Assembly: GCA_965655775.1 (NCBI GenBank)
Contig: CBFHHV010000014.1
Location: forward strand, 1-29,231
Source of the DNA: Marisimplicoccus sp965655775
Lineage (GTDB): Bacteria; Bacteroidota; Bacteroidia; Flavobacteriales; Flavobacteriaceae
Direction of reading: 5' to 3'
Length of the DNA: 29,231 nucleotides
Notes under the pieces: generated by a model
The model's database searches: none
What the model was told of the DNA's origin: nothing
What the model saw: the letters and a program-made list of their open reading frames with translations, nothing else
Translations under genes and position numbers: made by a program
Shown here: positions 6,980-14,646 of the stretch, in pieces
Position numbering within the stretch: the stretch's first letter is position 1
Layout of the letters: each line of letters begins with the position of its first letter

Positions 6980-7924
6980 TCAATAAACAAGTGAATTTTC
7001 ATCAAGTTTTAGCCCATTTATCAAGTCTTTAGCACTCATTACTCTCTTATTCTCTAATTGAATAAGAGTGCAATTCATGATGCTATCTCTAGAATATACA
7101 TGTAATTCCTTGTCATGAATTAAAATTTTTCCAACTTTTTTGTTTAATACTTTTTTAAGTATAACAGCTTTAAGAATTTTCATTCTAATTTCACTATCTC
7201 CATTTTTTAGAATTGTCCATGCACCTGGTATTGGAGATAGTCCTCTAATTTTTCCTAATATTTCTTCAGTAGGTTTATTCCAGTCTATCCTAGTATTTTC
7301 TTTGGATAATTTAGGGGCAATTTTTATATTTTCATCTATTATCTGTTTTGACGCTTCTAGAGTATTTGTAATAATCCCATTAATTGTTTTTACTAGTAGC
7401 TTTGATCCAATAGATGATAGTTTTATATATAGAGAACCAAAGTCATCTTCATCACTAATAATAATTTCCTCTTTAAGTAAAATGTCTCCCTGGTCAATCC
7501 TTTCATTTATATAGAATGTAGTAACTCCTGTTTTCTTCTCATTATTAATTAAACACCAGTTAATTGGTGCAGCACCTCTATAATTTGGCAATAATGAAGC
7601 ATGAAGGTTAATTGTCCCGTACTTTGGAATAGAAAATATTTCAAAAGGTAACTTTCTAAAGGCTACGACAATAATTAAATCTGGTTGAATACCTTCAATT
7701 TGATTAATAAACTCTTTGTCATTAAGATTTTCAGGTTGAAGAATTTTAATATTATTCTTCTTAGCATATTGTTTTACCTCACTCTCATTTATTTTTTGAC
7801 CTCTTCCAGATTTTTTGTCAGGTGTTGTAACAACAAAGCCTATATTATAATTTAATTGGATCTCGTGAAGAGAGTCTACAGCAAAACTTGGTGTGCCAAA
7901 AAAAATTATTTTTAATTTGCTCAT
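6980..7924 (-). CDS. fmt: Methionyl-tRNA formyltransferase
   Basis: Fmt formylates Met-tRNA(fMet) with 10-formyl-THF to permit bacterial translation initiation. The 314-residue product starts with IIFFGTPSFAV, has the formyltransferase catalytic triad Asn106 and His108 in NLHASLLPNYRGAAPI, and Asp144 in RIDQGDILL. A C-terminal OB-like domain follows, containing LSPIPGAWT. The length is normal. The ATG at 7924 shares a base with the stop of the upstream AAA ATPase (TAATG), so the two are probably co-translated. HU lies downstream on the same strand with its own promoter, and no clear terminator lies between. Confidence 0.97.
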   Translation of the reverse strand: MSKLKIIFFGTPSFAVDSLHEIQLNYNIGFVVTTPDKKSGRGQKINESEVKQYAKKNNIKILQPENLNDKEFINQIEGIQPDLIIVVAFRKLPFEIFSIPKYGTINLHASLLPNYRGAAPINWCLINNEKKTGVTTFYINERIDQGDILLKEEIIISDEDDFGSLYIKLSSIGSKLLVKTINGIITNTLEASKQIIDENIKIAPKLSKENTRIDWNKPTEEILGKIRGLSPIPGAWTILKNGDSEIRMKILKAVILKKVLNKKVGKILIHDKELHVYSRDSIMNCTLIQLENKRVMSAKDLINGLKLDENSLVY

Positions 7925-8466
7925 TATATGTTATCTAAAATAAACCTAACTCTTTCTTCGATGCTAATATTTGGGACTTTAATCGTTTTAATCCCTGACT
8001 GTTTATAGATACTTGTTATAAAAGGACTAATCTTTTCAGCATGACTGAAATCTTCGATTCTATTGTCATCCTTCTTATATATTTCTTTCCAAGGCTCGAA
8101 TAAAAAAATTAAGTCATATTTATATTCTAATGGTAGCTTATCCCAGTAGTTAGATGAACTAGCAATAGATCTAAGATAAGCAGTCACCTCATGAATACCT
8201 CTATCATAGAAAATTAAATTATCCTTACATTCTAGTCTTTCAGCAGCTTCAAAGTCAAGTTTTCTTTTTTTAAAAATATTTTTACTTATTTCAATTGGAT
8301 CTGTCTTAAATTCTAAACCCTTTAATTTAAATTCATCAAAAATCTCTCTAGCAGCTTCTTCAAAGCAATAAAAGTTTTTTTTCTGTAATTCATGTATAAC
8401 ACTTGTCTTTCCAGTACCTGGCCCTCCTGCTAATACAATTCTTTTATTTATTTTTATTTCTGACAT
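7924..8466 (-). CDS. AAA family ATPase (AAA_28, NadR/Ttd14-like)
   Basis: The 180-residue P-loop protein has a Walker A GGPGTGKT (residues 14-21), an early FEEAAREIF segment, and a central FYDRGIHEVTAYLRS segment with the conserved DRG of AAA_28-type kinases or ATPases, then LIFLFEPWKEIY. It resembles the family of NadR-like nucleoside kinases and Ttd14-like lipid-binding ATPases, but no substrate can be assigned. It is the first gene of a minus-strand pair with fmt, overlapping by one base. It is divergent from the DUF493 gene, with only 52 bases between them. Confidence 0.75.
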   Translation of the reverse strand: MSEIKINKRIVLAGGPGTGKTSVIHELQKKNFYCFEEAAREIFDEFKLKGLEFKTDPIEISKNIFKKRKLDFEAAERLECKDNLIFYDRGIHEVTAYLRSIASSSNYWDKLPLEYKYDLIFLFEPWKEIYKKDDNRIEDFSHAEKISPFITSIYKQSGIKTIKVPNISIEERVRFILDNI

Positions 8467-8485
8467 TACTCCAGATCAGATTGGT

Positions 8486-8512
8486 TATATTTGTCTATTA
8501 TTTACAAAATTA
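8486..8512. promoter_or_regulatory. Overlapping divergent -7 elements between the AAA ATPase and DUF493 genes
   Basis: The 52-base divergent spacer contains TATATTTG on the plus strand (8486-8493) facing the DUF493 gene, and TAATTTTG on the minus strand (8512-8505) facing the ATPase/fmt pair. Both match TAnnTTTG exactly and lie at plausible distances from the starts, with leaders of about 20 and 35 bases. Neither has a clear TTG at 17-23 bases upstream, and their footprints would overlap, so they may compete for polymerase. Confidence 0.45.
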
Positions 8513-8518
8513 GTTTCA

Positions 8519-8812
8519 TTGTCAAATAAAAGCACTAAATCTGAAGATTTTTATTTAAGATTTGAAGAACAATTAAAAGAATCTCAATCATGGCCAGGAT
8601 CTTATCTATATAAATTTATTCTCAAAAACGATGGAGGTGAACTAGATAAATTAAAATCAATCCTTGATAATTTTAAAGGAAATATATCTCAAAAATCTTC
8701 AACAAATAATAAATTTATAAGTGTAACATTTGATTTTTATGCTTTAAGTCCTGCAGATGTTATTAAGATTTACAAAGAAGTAAGTGTCATAGAAGACATT
8801 ATTAGCCTATAG
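8519..8812 (+). CDS. DUF493 family protein
   Basis: The 97-residue protein matches the DUF493 (YbeD-like) family: SEDFYLRFEEQLKESQSWPGSYLYKFILKN, a central KSILDNF segment, then SVTFDFYALSPADVIKIYKEVSVIEDIISL. This is an ACT-like alpha/beta fold whose function is not established. There is no ATG in the frame, so translation must begin at the TTG at 8519; this fits family N-termini (MSNKSTKSEDFY type) and makes it a genuine non-ATG start. It heads a plus-strand group with the DUF4290 gene and murA. Confidence 0.85.
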   Translation: MSNKSTKSEDFYLRFEEQLKESQSWPGSYLYKFILKNDGGELDKLKSILDNFKGNISQKSSTNNKFISVTFDFYALSPADVIKIYKEVSVIEDIISL

Positions 8813-8843
8813 ATTGGTAATTAATTTATTAAATTGCATGTAT

Positions 8844-9482
8844 ATGAACTCATTAGAATACAATACTGAGAGAACTAAGCTTATAATTCCAGAATACGGA
8901 AGACATATTCACCAAATGATTGATCAGGCAGTAGCCTTAAAAGATAAGGATGAAAGGAATAAAATGGCTAAAGCTATAATTGGGGTCATGGGTAATCTTA
9001 ATCCACATTTAAGAGATGTACCAGACTTCCAGCATAAATTATGGGCTCAACTCTTTATAATGTCAAACTTTGAACTTGATGTTGACAGTCCTTTTGAAAA
9101 GCCATCAAAAGAACTCTATATTAATGGAAAGCCAAATAAACTTGAGTATCCTCAGAGTTATCCAAAGTATAGATTCTATGGAAATAATATTAAGAAAATG
9201 ATTGATATCGCTTTAGAATGGGAAGACGGAGAATTAAAGGATAAGCTAATTGCAAACATTGCAAATCACATGAAAAAGTGTTTCTTGAATTGGAATAAAG
9301 ATTCTGTTGATGATAAAGTGATTTTCGATCATCTAGCAGATCTATCAAATGGAGCTTTAAAGGTTCCAGAATCAAAACTTCCATTAACTGATTCAAGTGA
9401 ATTCCTTAAAAATAAAGTCAAGACAAATAATAATTACAAGACAAATAATAAAAATCGCAAAAAGTCCAAAAGAAGGTATTAA
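8844..9482 (+). CDS. DUF4290 family protein
   Basis: The protein of about 212 residues matches the Bacteroidota-specific DUF4290 family: MNSLEYNTERTKLIIPEYGR, HIHQMIDQAVALKD, then MAKAIIGVMGNLNPHLRDV, FQHKLWAQLFIMSNF, and a second half with YRFYGNNIKKMI and HMKKCFLNWNKD. The last 30 residues are low-complexity Lys/Asn (KTNNNYKTNNKN, ending KKSKRRY), a basic tail suggesting contact with nucleic acid or the membrane. The ATG at 8844 is preferred; an ATG at 8838 is equally open, and an upstream TTG at 8814 is unlikely. The TAA stop overlaps the murA ATG (TAATG). The function is unknown; placement beside murA is common in flavobacteria. Confidence 0.85.
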   Translation: MNSLEYNTERTKLIIPEYGRHIHQMIDQAVALKDKDERNKMAKAIIGVMGNLNPHLRDVPDFQHKLWAQLFIMSNFELDVDSPFEKPSKELYINGKPNKLEYPQSYPKYRFYGNNIKKMIDIALEWEDGELKDKLIANIANHMKKCFLNWNKDSVDDKVIFDHLADLSNGALKVPESKLPLTDSSEFLKNKVKTNNNYKTNNKNRKKSKRRY

Positions 9483-10792
9483 TGTCTAGTTTAAGAGTAA
9501 GAGGTGGAATAAAGTTGTCCGGTGAAATAACACCGCAAGGTGCAAAAAATGAAGCATTACAAGTTATTTGTGCTACTCTGCTATCAGATGATGATATAAT
9601 TATCTCAAACGTTCCTAATATCATTGACGTAGTAAAACTAATCGATATATTGAAGAGTTTAGGTGTCCAGGTTGATAAACTAGATAATGGAAAATACTCT
9701 TTTAATTCAAAAAAAATTGATTTAAAATACCTTGAAAATCAAGATTTTATTAATAATGCAAAAAAATTAAGAGGATCAATTATGTTAGTAGGCCCACTTC
9801 TTGCAAGGTTTGGATCAGCCTCAATACCAAGGCCTGGTGGAGATAAAATAGGTAGGAGAAGACTAGACACACACTTCATAAATCTTGAAAAACTTGGAGC
9901 AAAACTTGATTATAATTCAAAAAATAGAATGTACACAGTTACCTCTAATAATTCTCTTAAAGGAACAAATATACTTCTAGATGAAGCTTCAGTTACTGGT
10001 ACTGCAAATATTTTAATGGCATCTGTCCTAGCTGAAGGACTAACTACTATATACAATGCTGCATGTGAACCATACATTCAACAACTCTGTATACTTCTTA
10101 ATAACATGGGAGCTGATATTAAAGGTATTGGATCTAATTTGTTGAAAATAAATGGGGTTCCTTCATTGCATGGAGCAAATCATGATATTCTTCCAGATAT
10201 GATTGAAATTGGAAGTTGGATTGGTCTAGCTGCTATGACTAGAAGTAAATTAAAAATTAAGAATGTATCATGGAATAATCTAGGTCAAATTCCAGAAGTT
10301 TTTAGAAAATTAGGTATTACTATTAATAGAGAGGGAGATGATATTTTAATACCTGAACATCCAAATGGATATTCTGTCTCCAACTATATTGATGGTTCTA
10401 TTTTAACTATCTCTGATGCTCCTTGGCCTGGTTTTAGTCCTGATCTGATATCAATTATTTTAGTTGTTGCTACTCAAGCTAAGGGAAGTGCTCTAATTCA
10501 TCAAAAGATGTTCGAGAGTAGATTATTCTTTGTAGATAAATTAATTGATATGGGTGCAAAAATAATTTTATGTGATCCGCATAGAGCCTCAGTTATTGGA
10601 CTAAATTTTAAATCCTCTTTAAAACCTACTATAATGACATCACCTGATATCCGAGCTGGTATTGCATTATTAATAGCTGCACTTTCTGCCTCAGGAGAAA
10701 GCATTATTCAAAATGTTGAGCAAATTGATAGAGGCTATGAAAATATTGTAGAAAGATTAAAATCTATTGGAGCTGATATAGATAGGGTATAG
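9482..10792 (+). CDS. murA: UDP-N-acetylglucosamine 1-carboxyvinyltransferase (MurA)
   Basis: MurA transfers enolpyruvate from PEP to UDP-GlcNAc, the first committed step of peptidoglycan synthesis in the cytoplasm. The 436-residue product has catalytic Lys22 in GAKNEAL, the flexible loop SIPRPGGDKIGRRRLDTH (about residues 114-131) and late motifs TSPDIRAGIALLIAAL and VEQIDRGYENI. The loop residue that is Cys115 in E. coli is Asp121 here, which the family tolerates and which predicts intrinsic fosfomycin insensitivity. The ATG overlaps the DUF4290 stop. The gene ends 2 bases before the convergent DUF2805 stop. Confidence 0.97.
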   Translation: MSSLRVRGGIKLSGEITPQGAKNEALQVICATLLSDDDIIISNVPNIIDVVKLIDILKSLGVQVDKLDNGKYSFNSKKIDLKYLENQDFINNAKKLRGSIMLVGPLLARFGSASIPRPGGDKIGRRRLDTHFINLEKLGAKLDYNSKNRMYTVTSNNSLKGTNILLDEASVTGTANILMASVLAEGLTTIYNAACEPYIQQLCILLNNMGADIKGIGSNLLKINGVPSLHGANHDILPDMIEIGSWIGLAAMTRSKLKIKNVSWNNLGQIPEVFRKLGITINREGDDILIPEHPNGYSVSNYIDGSILTISDAPWPGFSPDLISIILVVATQAKGSALIHQKMFESRLFFVDKLIDMGAKIILCDPHRASVIGLNFKSSLKPTIMTSPDIRAGIALLIAALSASGESIIQNVEQIDRGYENIVERLKSIGADIDRV

Positions 10793-10794
10793 CG

Positions 10795-11070
10795 TTATCT
10801 TTTAGAGATCTTATTATTTGAAATATTTCTTTGAAGCTTACACTTAAATCTATTTACACTGTTTTCACTTAGTTTTGAATGTTTAGTTTTTCTTCCACTA
10901 ACTCGTTCTCTCCAAAGTTTAAAACTACTTTTCTTTAAATTATTTCTCATTATTGTTTTCAATTCCTTCTCATTTATATTAAACTGAAGAAATATTGCTT
11001 CAAAAGGAGTCCTGTCTTCCCAAGCCATTTCAATAATCCTGTCTATGTCAACTAAACTTTTACTTTTCAT
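10795..11070 (-). CDS. DUF2805 / TIGR03643 family protein
   Basis: The protein of about 91 residues has the pattern of the TIGR03643 (DUF2805) family: DIDRIIEMAWEDRTPFEAI, then FNINEKELKTIMRNNL, then SFKLWRERVSGRKTKHSKL. The helices look like a small helix-turn-helix or winged domain, and the last half is strongly basic, so nucleic-acid binding is plausible but unproven. It is the last gene of the photolyase operon and overlaps the stop of the (6-4)-photolyase-like gene by 11 bases. The ATG at 11070 is chosen over a TTG at 11076. The family is repeatedly found beside photolyase genes in marine bacteria, which supports a shared role. Confidence 0.8.
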   Translation of the reverse strand: MKSKSLVDIDRIIEMAWEDRTPFEAIFLQFNINEKELKTIMRNNLKKSSFKLWRERVSGRKTKHSKLSENSVNRFKCKLQRNISNNKISKR

Positions 11071-12550
11071 TATCAATTTTTTCTAAAAAATTTTCGGCAT
11101 TTATAATATGTAGTTCCTTTTTCTCTGAACTCATTTTATCAAATGTATTCACAAGCATTCTAAGTCTTGGATTTTTAATAAAAAAATCTCTTTGTTTATC
11201 CATAAATTTCCAAAATAATCCATCCCATGTTTTATCCCATTCACCCTTTTTAAAATCACTCATTTTATATACATAGTTACTACTGCTTATATATGGTTTT
11301 GTTGACATCAATCCCCCATCAGCAAATTGACTCATTCCATAAATGTTGGGGACCATAACCCAATCATAAGAATCAATAAATAATTCCATAAACCATCTGT
11401 AAACTTCATCTGGATCAAATTCGCATAATAACATAAAGTTTCCAAGTATCATTAACCTTTCAATATGGTGGAGATATCCTGTTTTAAGAACTTTTTTAAT
11501 TGAAGTATCAACTGGTTCTATACCTGTTTCCCCAGTGTAGAAGGATCTTGGAATCTTTCTTTTAAATCCCCAATAATTTAGTGTCCTTTCATAACTTCCT
11601 TTAACTGTGTAAATACCTCTAATGAACTCTCTCCAACCTATTATTTGTCTGATAAAGCCCTCAGTTGAGTTAATAGGAATATTATTTTTTTTTGCAAAAT
11701 CTATTGATCTAGATATAACATATTTGGGACTAAGAAGTCCAATATTCATCAAGGGACTTAATAGACTATGATTTAATGTGACTTCATCTTTAAGTATAGC
11801 ATCTTCATAATCACCAAACATTAGGAATCTATTTTCTAAAAAATCATCAAACCATTTTTCTGATTCATTAAATGTTATTGGGTACTTAAACATACCAATT
11901 TCACCATAGTTGTCTTTGTAATTCATCTCTGTGTATAATTTAGAATCAATAGTATAATTATTATCTTCTAGAGTGACAATTTTAGGAGGAATCTCTCCTT
12001 TAGGATATTTCTTTCTGTTTAATATATCATATGTCCACTCACCACCTTCAGGTCTTCCATCTGAATCTATAAGTATATTTCTTTTTTTTCTCTCGCTTTT
12101 ATAAAAAGAGGTTTGAAAAAACTTTTTTTTAGATTCCTTGAAAAAGTCTTTAAGGTCTTCATTTGTATTTAAAAAATGTGGGGATTCATGAATTATTAGT
12201 TCTATTCCATGCTCATTACACTTTTTCTTAATCCTTTTGCTTAAAAGATAGTCAATAGGGTCGTACATTTCAATCATATTAAATCCTTTAGATTTAACGG
12301 TGTCTAATAAGCTTAAAATATTTGATTGATCATCATATGAATTAATGTAGGAAACTCTCAGATTTTTATTCTTCAAATAATCCTCATAGACTTTCATGGT
12401 CGCACGATGAAATGAGATTTTTTGTTTATGAAATTTATATTGTTTAAAAAATAAATATTCTTCTACTAAAAAAATATGGCTTTCAGTTTTTAGAAGTTTA
12501 CTTTCCTTAAAAAGCTGATTTGGGAAAACCATGCAGCACTTATTAACCAT
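11060..12550 (-). CDS. Cryptochrome/photolyase family protein, bacterial (6-4) photolyase type lacking iron-sulfur cysteines
   Basis: The 496-residue protein belongs to the FeS-BCP/PhrB branch of the photolyase family. It has an N-terminal DPRP-type domain (residues 1-230) and a C-terminal FAD-binding helical domain with EGFIRQIIGWREFIRGIY, YLHHIERLMILGNF (His361-His362, the pair kept in (6-4) repair enzymes), and NIYGMSQFADGG. Family members bind a [4Fe-4S] cluster through four cysteines, one just before the HH motif and three in a C..C..C loop after MSDY. Here the first position is Pro346 and the loop is shortened to FKKGEWDKTWDG with no cysteine. The protein may still repair (6-4) photoproducts or may act as a blue-light receptor. 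It overlaps CRY-DASH by 8 bases. Confidence 0.85.
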   Translation of the reverse strand: MVNKCCMVFPNQLFKESKLLKTESHIFLVEEYLFFKQYKFHKQKISFHRATMKVYEDYLKNKNLRVSYINSYDDQSNILSLLDTVKSKGFNMIEMYDPIDYLLSKRIKKKCNEHGIELIIHESPHFLNTNEDLKDFFKESKKKFFQTSFYKSERKKRNILIDSDGRPEGGEWTYDILNRKKYPKGEIPPKIVTLEDNNYTIDSKLYTEMNYKDNYGEIGMFKYPITFNESEKWFDDFLENRFLMFGDYEDAILKDEVTLNHSLLSPLMNIGLLSPKYVISRSIDFAKKNNIPINSTEGFIRQIIGWREFIRGIYTVKGSYERTLNYWGFKRKIPRSFYTGETGIEPVDTSIKKVLKTGYLHHIERLMILGNFMLLCEFDPDEVYRWFMELFIDSYDWVMVPNIYGMSQFADGGLMSTKPYISSSNYVYKMSDFKKGEWDKTWDGLFWKFMDKQRDFFIKNPRLRMLVNTFDKMSSEKKELHIINAENFLEKIDNEK

Positions 12551-13835
12551 TTAACCAAATTTTTTCGTATGACTTATCAGGATCATACCTTTCAGATTGT
12601 AGTTTTGGATTAAACTTTCTGAATGGCATTGAGTCGTTACCTATGCCCGCATTATAAAGCCAATTTCCATAGTTGCTATGAACATCATAATCTATTAACA
12701 TAGATTCAAAATACTCAGCACCAATTCTCCAGTCAATTTTTAATTCTTTAGTTAAGTAATTTGAAACATTTTGTCTTCCTCTATTTGACATAAAACCTGT
12801 CTGTGATAGCTCTATCATATTTGCATTTACAAAGGGCTCATTTGTCTTACCATTTATCCAGTTTAATAATACATCTTTATCATCTAACCATTCTTTATCT
12901 TCACCATAAATACCATCTTTATTAAAAAATTTGTCCTTGTGCTGCATAGAGACATATTTAAAAAAATCTCTCCAGATTAGCTCAAAATATAACCAATAAG
13001 TAGAGTCATTCTTTTCAACCTTTTCCTCATATTCTTTTAATGATTTGAATATATACTTAACTGATACAGACCCATTCGCTAGCCAGGGTGAAAATTTTGA
13101 GCTATAATCTTTACCAATTAGTCCATTACGTGTTAATTTATACGTTGACACATTCCTTGTTTCATAGAAATAATTTCTGATTCTATTCTTTGCATTTATT
13201 TCGCCACCCTTAAATCTAAAAACAGAATCTTTGTGTACTTCGAAATCTTTAAATCCAAGATCAGATAATGATGGTATAGGATATTCAATTGAAATTTTAT
13301 TATCTGAATTAAGAGATTTGGGTATTGATAAAGTATCATTTACAGATAGATACTTTTCACATTTTTTTCTAAAATTGGAGAATCCCCTTGGTATATTGTC
13401 ATACAAGCTTCTAACATCATTAGGTGAGAACAGAAATTGATCAAAATCTTTTATCAAATTAATTTCATTTGGTATAGATAACTCTTCTATTAACTCATCT
13501 CTTGTCCACTCTGTTTGTGTGTAAATGTTTGTTATTGCATACTGATCAATTATTTCGTTAATTGATTGGCCAAAATCTCTGTGAGTTACAATTAAAGAGA
13601 TATTTAATGTTTCAAGTTGACTTTTTAAGTCAGATATAGTTTCTAGTAGAAATTTTGCTCTATATTTTTCTGTTTTTTTAAATCCATACTTTGTAGAAAT
13701 AAAAATTTTGGGATCTATATTAATGAAACCAATAACATTATCTGATTCGTTGATTGCTTTGGTTAATGAGCTATTATCCTCAACCCTCATATTATTTCGG
13801 AACCACACTAGACTATTTATCTTTTGCTTCTGCAT
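12543..13835 (-). CDS. Cryptochrome DASH (CRY-DASH photolyase)
   Basis: The 430-residue FAD protein matches cryptochrome DASH, which repairs cyclobutane pyrimidine dimers, preferentially in single-stranded DNA, and may also sense light. The N-terminus has SLVWFRNNMRVEDN (photolyase alpha/beta domain). The FAD domain shows FSPWLANGSVS, YFELIWRDFFKY, then TGFMSNRGRQNVSNYLTKEL, IDWRIGAEYFESMLIDYDV and SNYGNWLYNAGIGND, all CRY-DASH hallmarks. It overlaps the DUF2256 gene upstream by 19 bases and the (6-4)-type gene downstream by 8 bases, so all three are translated from one message. Confidence 0.95.
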   Translation of the reverse strand: MQKQKINSLVWFRNNMRVEDNSSLTKAINESDNVIGFINIDPKIFISTKYGFKKTEKYRAKFLLETISDLKSQLETLNISLIVTHRDFGQSINEIIDQYAITNIYTQTEWTRDELIEELSIPNEINLIKDFDQFLFSPNDVRSLYDNIPRGFSNFRKKCEKYLSVNDTLSIPKSLNSDNKISIEYPIPSLSDLGFKDFEVHKDSVFRFKGGEINAKNRIRNYFYETRNVSTYKLTRNGLIGKDYSSKFSPWLANGSVSVKYIFKSLKEYEEKVEKNDSTYWLYFELIWRDFFKYVSMQHKDKFFNKDGIYGEDKEWLDDKDVLLNWINGKTNEPFVNANMIELSQTGFMSNRGRQNVSNYLTKELKIDWRIGAEYFESMLIDYDVHSNYGNWLYNAGIGNDSMPFRKFNPKLQSERYDPDKSYEKIWLNG

Positions 13836-13954
13836 AATTTGCTACAATATTTTATTTCATCCCAATTTCTTTTCCATTTTTTTCTCCATGAAAATTCTAG
13901 TCCACATATGACACATATTTTTGTAGGTAGGTTTTGCTTTTTGACTCCTCTCAT
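13817..13954 (-). CDS. DUF2256 zinc-ribbon small protein
   Basis: This is a 45-residue gene short enough to be missed by length-filtered gene finding. The peptide begins MRGVKKQNLPTKICVICG, continues with LEFSWRKKWKRNWDEIKYC and ends SKLCRSKR. Cys14, Cys17, Cys37 and Cys41 form a CxxC...CxxxC zinc-binding pattern, and the WRKKWxxNWDExKYCS core is the signature of DUF2256. Its ATG overlaps the SDR stop (TAATG) and its 3' end overlaps the CRY-DASH start by 19 bases, so it is embedded in the operon. DUF2256 is commonly encoded next to CRY-DASH, suggesting a helper or DNA/RNA-binding role that is not established. Confidence 0.9.
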   Translation of the reverse strand: MRGVKKQNLPTKICVICGLEFSWRKKWKRNWDEIKYCSKLCRSKR

Positions 13955-14646
13955 TAATTAGTTTTAAGTGAACTCATGCCCCCGTCAAATGGAATTATTT
14001 GACCAGTCATCCATTTACTTTTTTCACTTAATAAAAACTTAACCATCTCAGATATGTCCTGAGCAGATCCAATTTGCTTCATCGGATGTCTATTCTTAGC
14101 ATTATCAATTTTTGACTCAGAATTAAGAAACTTTTCTGCCATTGGTGTATCAAGTATAGATGGAGCAACAGCATTTACTCTTATTTTTGGAGCAAATTCA
14201 GCTGCAAGCGATCTAGTTAAACCTTCAATTGCTCCCTTAGATGTAGAAACTGAGCTATGAAAAGGCATCCCTAATTTTACAGCTACTGTACTAAACATAA
14301 CAATACTAGGATTGTCTGAGGATTGTAGTCTAGGTAAAACTTTTTGAAGTATTTTAACACAGCCCATTACATTAATATTAAAATCATCCATAAAAGAAGA
14401 TGGCTTAATGCCCTTAAATGGTCTAAGATTTATTGTGCCAGGCAGGTAAACAAAACCATCTATTTGATCTGGCAACCAATCTAAATCAAAATTATCATCT
14501 AAATTTAATTTCTGAGTTTTAATTTCAGTGCCTTCAAAAATTTCTGTATTTCTAGTAGATACAAATACATTATTATTTTCAACGAGTTTTTTTGAAAGTT
14601 CATAACCAATTCCAGTTGAACCTCCTATTAAAAGTATATTTTTCAT
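13954..14646 (-). CDS. SDR family oxidoreductase lacking the catalytic tyrosine
   Basis: The 230-residue Rossmann protein has the cofactor motif GGSTGIG (residues 8-14), NVMG in the usual NNAG/N-helix region, an FSTVAV strand with the conserved serine, then SSVSTSKGAIEGLTRSLAAE and a C-terminal GQIIPFDGG. In active short-chain dehydrogenases the catalytic motif is YxxxK; here the aligned segment is VSTSK, with valine in place of tyrosine and the lysine kept. It may be a non-catalytic cofactor-binding protein or use another mechanism. It starts directly after the SRPBCC stop and shares its own stop with the DUF2256 start. Confidence 0.85.
   Translation of the reverse strand: MKNILLIGGSTGIGYELSKKLVENNNVFVSTRNTEIFEGTEIKTQKLNLDDNFDLDWLPDQIDGFVYLPGTINLRPFKGIKPSSFMDDFNINVMGCVKILQKVLPRLQSSDNPSIVMFSTVAVKLGMPFHSSVSTSKGAIEGLTRSLAAEFAPKIRVNAVAPSILDTPMAEKFLNSESKIDNAKNRHPMKQIGSAQDISEMVKFLLSEKSKWMTGQIIPFDGGMSSLKTN

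Noticed and set aside
7140..7514. 124-codon plus-strand frame inside fmt
   Set aside because: It is the complement of a conserved enzyme; the hydrophobic composition comes from the AT-rich reverse strand and there is no start context.
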